Part shown: piece by piece, positions 15,017-17,638 of the stretch
How positions within the stretch are numbered: position 1 is the stretch's first letter
How the letters are laid out: every line of letters starts with the position of its first letter
DNA from: CAVQEK01 sp964596645
GTDB taxonomy: Bacteria > Bacteroidota > Bacteroidia > Cytophagales > Cyclobacteriaceae
Assembly (NCBI GenBank): GCA_964596645.1
Contig: CAZQVB010000064.1
Location: 1-17,638 of the forward strand
Length of the DNA: 17,638 nt
Direction of reading: 5' to 3'
Made by a program: the position numbers and the translations under genes
The notes under the pieces: model-generated
Seen by the model: only the letters and a program-made list of their open reading frames with translations
Database searches by the model: none
What the model was told of the DNA's origin: nothing

Positions 15017-15505
15017 TTATTTATAGATTACGAGAGGCATCAAACAACCTCCGTACGAATCGGGAGCCACCATGTCTAATGAGTTGTTTAACCGTACATT
15101 ATCATAAAAACTTCCGTAGTCTTCAAATTGAAGTGTGTCGATTTCATTTCCATAAGAAATGTAAAATGTCACTGGGAGTCCATAGTTATCAAATTCGCAA
15201 TCGCGCCAGGACTTTCCTTGTCTAAACTTTATCTGAAATAAATTACTTTGAATTACACCTATTTGTAAAGTATCTACGTCATATTCCAGCGTACCTCCTT
15301 CGCTTAAGTAAAATCGCATATCTTTTATGGCATATTCGTTTGTTTCAAATAAATCTACCTTACTGAGCGAATCCCGAAAAACTATATTTAGTGTTGGTGT
15401 ACAGTTTTCGCACATCTGTGGTTCTATCTGTAAGCAACCTTCACAATCCAGCAGCGATAGCAACAGTGCCATGATCAGTAATGTATGTATGTTTAAGGTT
15501 TTCAT
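15017..15505 (-). CDS. Lipoprotein of unknown function (162 aa)
   Basis: ATG 15505 opens MKTLNIHTLLIMALLLSLLDC, a lipoprotein signal with probable lipidated Cys21, so an envelope location is likely. The mature part has cysteines at 24, 32 and 35 ('CEGCLQ', 'MCENCTP'), another at 102 and one near the end ('GGCLMP'). It is rich in Asp, Glu, Tyr and Phe and in alternating hydrophobic residues, which suggests a beta-sandwich. I recognise no family. It lies 11 bp behind a small secreted-protein reading frame on the same strand, probably as one transcript. The hairpin array begins 4 bp after its stop. It is AT-rich compared with dinB next door. Confidence 0.7.
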   Translation of the reverse strand: MKTLNIHTLLIMALLLSLLDCEGCLQIEPQMCENCTPTLNIVFRDSLSKVDLFETNEYAIKDMRFYLSEGGTLEYDVDTLQIGVIQSNLFQIKFRQGKSWRDCEFDNYGLPVTFYISYGNEIDTLQFEDYGSFYDNVRLNNSLDMVAPDSYGGCLMPLVIYK

Positions 15506-15516
15506 CTTTAAGATAA

Positions 15517-15743
15517 TTAGGGTTTATAAAAATGCTTTTTTGATAAGCTTCCAGCTCCTTGCCTAATGTATGCTTGAAAAATTTTTTCCGCATCCTCTAT
15601 TTGATTTGTATGAAGTTTCAAATCCCGGTCAAGCTTCTGAATTAAAAATTGAACAAGCTCTTGATCAGACACATACATACTATCCTGAGCCTGGAGGTGA
15701 GCCTAGAACAGCATAGAAAAAAAAGCAATGGTAGTTTTTTCAT
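15517..15743 (-). pseudogene. Small secreted-protein gene, apparently frameshifted
   Basis: Frame 1 starts at ATG 15743 with a signal-peptide beginning, MKKLPLLFFLCCS, then loses protein-like character and stops at 15642. Frame 2, open only after the TAG at 15703-15705, reads AHLQAQDS and then a convincing helical, charged sequence (MYVSDQELVQFLIQKLDRD and on, ATG at 15678) to TAA at 15517. LQAQ-D is exactly what the end of a Bacteroidota signal peptide looks like. Joining the two frames near 15700-15705 by one inserted base would give a secreted protein of about 75 residues. Alternatives are a sequencing error, or real translation from ATG 15678 as a 53-aa cytosolic protein. No family is recognised. 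Confidence 0.5.
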
Positions 15744-15925
15744 AATAAACGTTATTTTAAAAAATGGATAGAATAAATGCTGGTGAGTTTTTCATTATAA
15801 AAATAACCAACAAATGGAAATATGATATAAGCTAATAATATTTTTCATAGGCAACACAGCAGCCTCAGTACCTCCCATTTGGACAAGCCTGCACCCTCCA
15901 GCCCCCAACATCAAAACTATTTGCC

Positions 15926-15966
15926 TGGCATTTTTTGACAATGCCAACAATGCTAAATAATTTAGC
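15926..15966 (+). promoter_or_regulatory. Two inverted repeats upstream of dinB, possible operators
   Basis: TGGCATT (15926-15932) pairs with AATGCCA (15940-15946) across 7 nt, and GCTAAAT-A-ATTTAGC (15952-15966) is a perfect 15-bp palindrome with a one-base centre, ending 24 bp before the dinB ATG. The heptamer ACAATGC occurs twice, 10 bp apart, at 15938 and 15948. This is a plausible control region for a damage-inducible cassette; the regulator is not identified. Confidence 0.45.
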
Positions 15967-15990
15967 GTTTGCTATTTCAATTAGTATTCA

Positions 15991-17208
15991 ATGGGCAACG
16001 ACCGCATCATACTGCACTTGGACCTCGACACCTTTTTTGTGTCGTGCGAGCGTCTGCTCGACAGCCGGCTGAACAACAAGCCCATACTGATCGGGGGCGT
16101 CACCGACCGCGGCGTGGTGGCCTCCTGCAGCTACGAGGCGCGGCAGTTTGGCATACACTCGGCCATGCCCATGAAGGTGGCGCGCGACCTCTGCCCCGAG
16201 GCCATTGTGATCAGGGGCAACTCAGCCACCTACACCAAAAAATCGGCCGAGGTAACACAGATCATACAGGAGAGCCTGCCGCTGTATGAAAAAACATCGA
16301 TCGATGAATTCTATGCCGACCTCTCGGGGCTCGACAAATTTTACAACAGCCTGAAAATGGCCAGCGAGCTGCGGCAAAAAATCACCAAACACACCGGCCT
16401 GCCCATTTCTTTTGGTATGTCCGAAAACAAAACCGTATCGAAGATCGCCACCGGAGAGGCCAAGCCCAACAACCAGCTTAAGATCGATTTTGGCCAGGAG
16501 AAGCCCTTTCTGGCGCCGCTCTCGGTGCGTAAGATCCCGATGATCGGCGAAAAAACGTATCAGACCCTCAGCGGCCTGGGCATCAGGCAGGTGAAAACCA
16601 TACAGGAAATGCCCGTAGAGCTGATGGAGCGGGTGCTTGGGAAAAACGGCATTGCCATATGGAAAAAAGCCAACGGCATAGACCACTCGCCGGTGGTGCC
16701 CTACTCGGAGCGCAAGTCCATATCTACCGAGCGCACCTTCGACCGCGACACCATCGATGTGGCCAAACTGCGGGGCATACTGCTGGCCATGACGGAGAAC
16801 CTGGCCTTTCAGTTGCGCCGCGGCCAGAAGCTCACGGCCTGCATCACCGTAAAGCTGCGCTACTCCGACTTCAACACCTACACCCTGCAGGCGCGCATAC
16901 CCTACACCTCGGCCGACCATATGTTGGTGCCCAAGGTGCTGGAGATGTTCGACCGACTCTACCAAAAGCGCCTCCTCATACGGCTCATCGGGGTGCGCTT
17001 TAGCCACCTGGTGAGCGGCAACTACCAGATCAACCTCTTTGAAGACGCCACAGAGATGATCAATCTGTACCAGGCGATGGATAAGATCAGGGACAAATTT
17101 GGCGACCGGGCCGTGCTGCGCGCGGCGGGCATAGAGGCCAGAACGATAGGCCGGTTCAACCCCTTCAGCGGTGAGCCGCCCCCGCTGCTGGCCAACCGCC
17201 GGGCGTAG
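15991..17208 (+). CDS. dinB: DNA polymerase IV (Y-family translesion polymerase)
   Basis: This error-prone polymerase bypasses DNA lesions. It has 405 residues, slightly longer than E. coli DinB (351). Palm metal ligands are D11 in 'LHLDLDTFFVSCE' and D105-E106 in 'TSIDEFYADLSG'; F16 occupies the steric-gate position equivalent to E. coli F13. 'SFGMSENKTVSKIATGEAKPN' and 'KIPMIGEKTYQTLSGLGI' are the usual palm and thumb (helix-hairpin-helix) regions. The little-finger domain starts near 'KSISTERTFDRDT' (243-255). QINLF (346-350) looks like a sliding-clamp binding motif. ATG 15991 matches the family N-terminus. It is followed after 87 bp by a dnaE-like gene on the same strand. Its GC content is clearly higher than that of the sequence to its left. 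Confidence 0.96.
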   Translation: MGNDRIILHLDLDTFFVSCERLLDSRLNNKPILIGGVTDRGVVASCSYEARQFGIHSAMPMKVARDLCPEAIVIRGNSATYTKKSAEVTQIIQESLPLYEKTSIDEFYADLSGLDKFYNSLKMASELRQKITKHTGLPISFGMSENKTVSKIATGEAKPNNQLKIDFGQEKPFLAPLSVRKIPMIGEKTYQTLSGLGIRQVKTIQEMPVELMERVLGKNGIAIWKKANGIDHSPVVPYSERKSISTERTFDRDTIDVAKLRGILLAMTENLAFQLRRGQKLTACITVKLRYSDFNTYTLQARIPYTSADHMLVPKVLEMFDRLYQKRLLIRLIGVRFSHLVSGNYQINLFEDATEMINLYQAMDKIRDKFGDRAVLRAAGIEARTIGRFNPFSGEPPPLLANRRA

Positions 17209-17295
17209 CAGCATTGGCTGCCCGCCCCGCCCATGGCCACCGCAGTGGTTTGTGGTTTTTCAGGTAAAAAAAACAATCATTGATCAACCGTTGGC

Positions 17296-17638
17296 ATGTA
17301 TCTGAACACACACACATACTACAGCTTCAAATACGGGGCGGTGTCGCCGGAAGATGTGTTGGTGTGGGCACAGGCCCAGGGCATACAGCGCCTGGCCATC
17401 ACCGACATCAACTCTACGGCGGGCTGCCTCAGCTTTGTGCGCCTGGCAGAGAAGTACCCCGTGCAGCCGGTGCTGGGCATCGACTTCAGAAATGGCGCCC
17501 GGCAGCAGTTTATCGGCATTGCCAAAAACAATGAGGGCTTTCGTGCGCTGAACGAATACCTCTCGCAGCACCTGCACCGCGGGCAGCCTTTTCCGGAAGT
17601 AGCCCCGGCTTTCGACGATGCCTACATCATCTACCCCT
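17296..17638 (+). CDS. dnaE: DNA polymerase III alpha subunit-like protein, second-copy type (partial, N-terminus only)
   Basis: ATG 17296 opens 114 codons up to the window edge, starting MYLNTHTYYSFKYGAVSPED, the PHP-domain beginning of DnaE polymerases. Motif LxxHTxYS is present, but the first metal-ligand His is Asn ('LNTHT'), and 'AITDINST' has Ile where active PHP domains have His. The PHP nuclease site therefore looks inactive. 'VQPVLGIDF' corresponds to the conserved 'KPIVGADF' segment. Location directly behind dinB suggests an accessory polymerase used in damage tolerance, comparable in idea to DnaE2/ImuC, rather than the main replicase. Catalytic aspartates lie outside the window, so this cannot be checked here. 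Confidence 0.88.
   Translation, partial: MYLNTHTYYSFKYGAVSPEDVLVWAQAQGIQRLAITDINSTAGCLSFVRLAEKYPVQPVLGIDFRNGARQQFIGIAKNNEGFRALNEYLSQHLHRGQPFPEVAPAFDDAYIIYP

Noticed and set aside
16222..17214. 330-codon minus-strand open frame opposite dinB
   Set aside because: It is the antisense shadow of a GC-rich gene with all polymerase motifs on the plus strand; its translation has no recognisable domain and biased Gly/Val/His/Leu content.

Overview
The window looks like a chromosomal segment of a Bacteroidota bacterium, probably a Cytophagales-type environmental or marine organism. The evidence is a C-terminal type IX secretion (T9SS) sorting domain on a very large enzyme, TTG / TAnnTTTG-style promoters in place of Shine-Dalgarno-rich starts, several lipoproteins, a Bacteroidota-type CusA with its HYC_CC_PP companion, and hairpin repeats built on 'ACAGGATTTA..GATTA' words of the kind dispersed in this phylum. 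No rRNA, tRNA, transposase, integrase or CRISPR array was seen.

Layout from left to right. (1) 1-3178, minus strand: a copper/silver-type efflux operon with its promoter, a small Cys/His/Met-rich exported protein (HYC_CC_PP) and the first 861 codons of a CusA-family RND pump that runs off the left edge. (2) 3341-7823, minus: a 1461-residue secreted multimodular protein (Ig-like, CBM6-like, FN3, DUF5060, TIM-barrel and T9SS sorting domains) with a strong intrinsic terminator. (3) 7824-8735: a mostly non-coding gap with one possible 58-aa membrane ORF (+) and a hairpin. (4) 8736-10430, minus: a lipoprotein fusing a glucose/sorbosone dehydrogenase beta-propeller to cytochrome c. (5) 10500-11487, plus: two tiny stop/start-overlapping ORFs, a terminator-like hairpin with a competing alternative hairpin, a 1-Cys peroxiredoxin, and a bidirectional terminator.

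(6) 11511-13714, minus: an arsenic operon arsR-arsM-arsC. ArsR probably acts on two near-identical sites, each about 20 bp upstream of a start codon. ArsM would methylate As(III) and ArsC would reduce As(V), but ArsC as written carries an export signal, and no arsenite efflux gene lies in the window. (7) 13755-15012: about 1.26 kb of degenerate tandem hairpin repeats, exactly 144 bp apart in the best part. (8) 15017-15743, minus: an unrecognised lipoprotein preceded by a small secreted-protein gene that appears broken by a frameshift; this part is AT-rich. (9) 15926-17638, plus: two inverted repeats, dinB (DNA polymerase IV) and the start of a second dnaE-type polymerase gene. This part is GC-rich and resembles an inducible translesion-synthesis cassette.

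Three themes recur: metal and metalloid defence (CusA/HYC, ars), oxidative and DNA damage tolerance (peroxiredoxin, DinB-DnaE), and extracellular or periplasmic sugar metabolism (T9SS enzyme, sugar dehydrogenase-cytochrome). The least explained elements are the hairpin array, the competing hairpins before the peroxiredoxin, the exported-looking arsenate reductase and several tiny ORFs.
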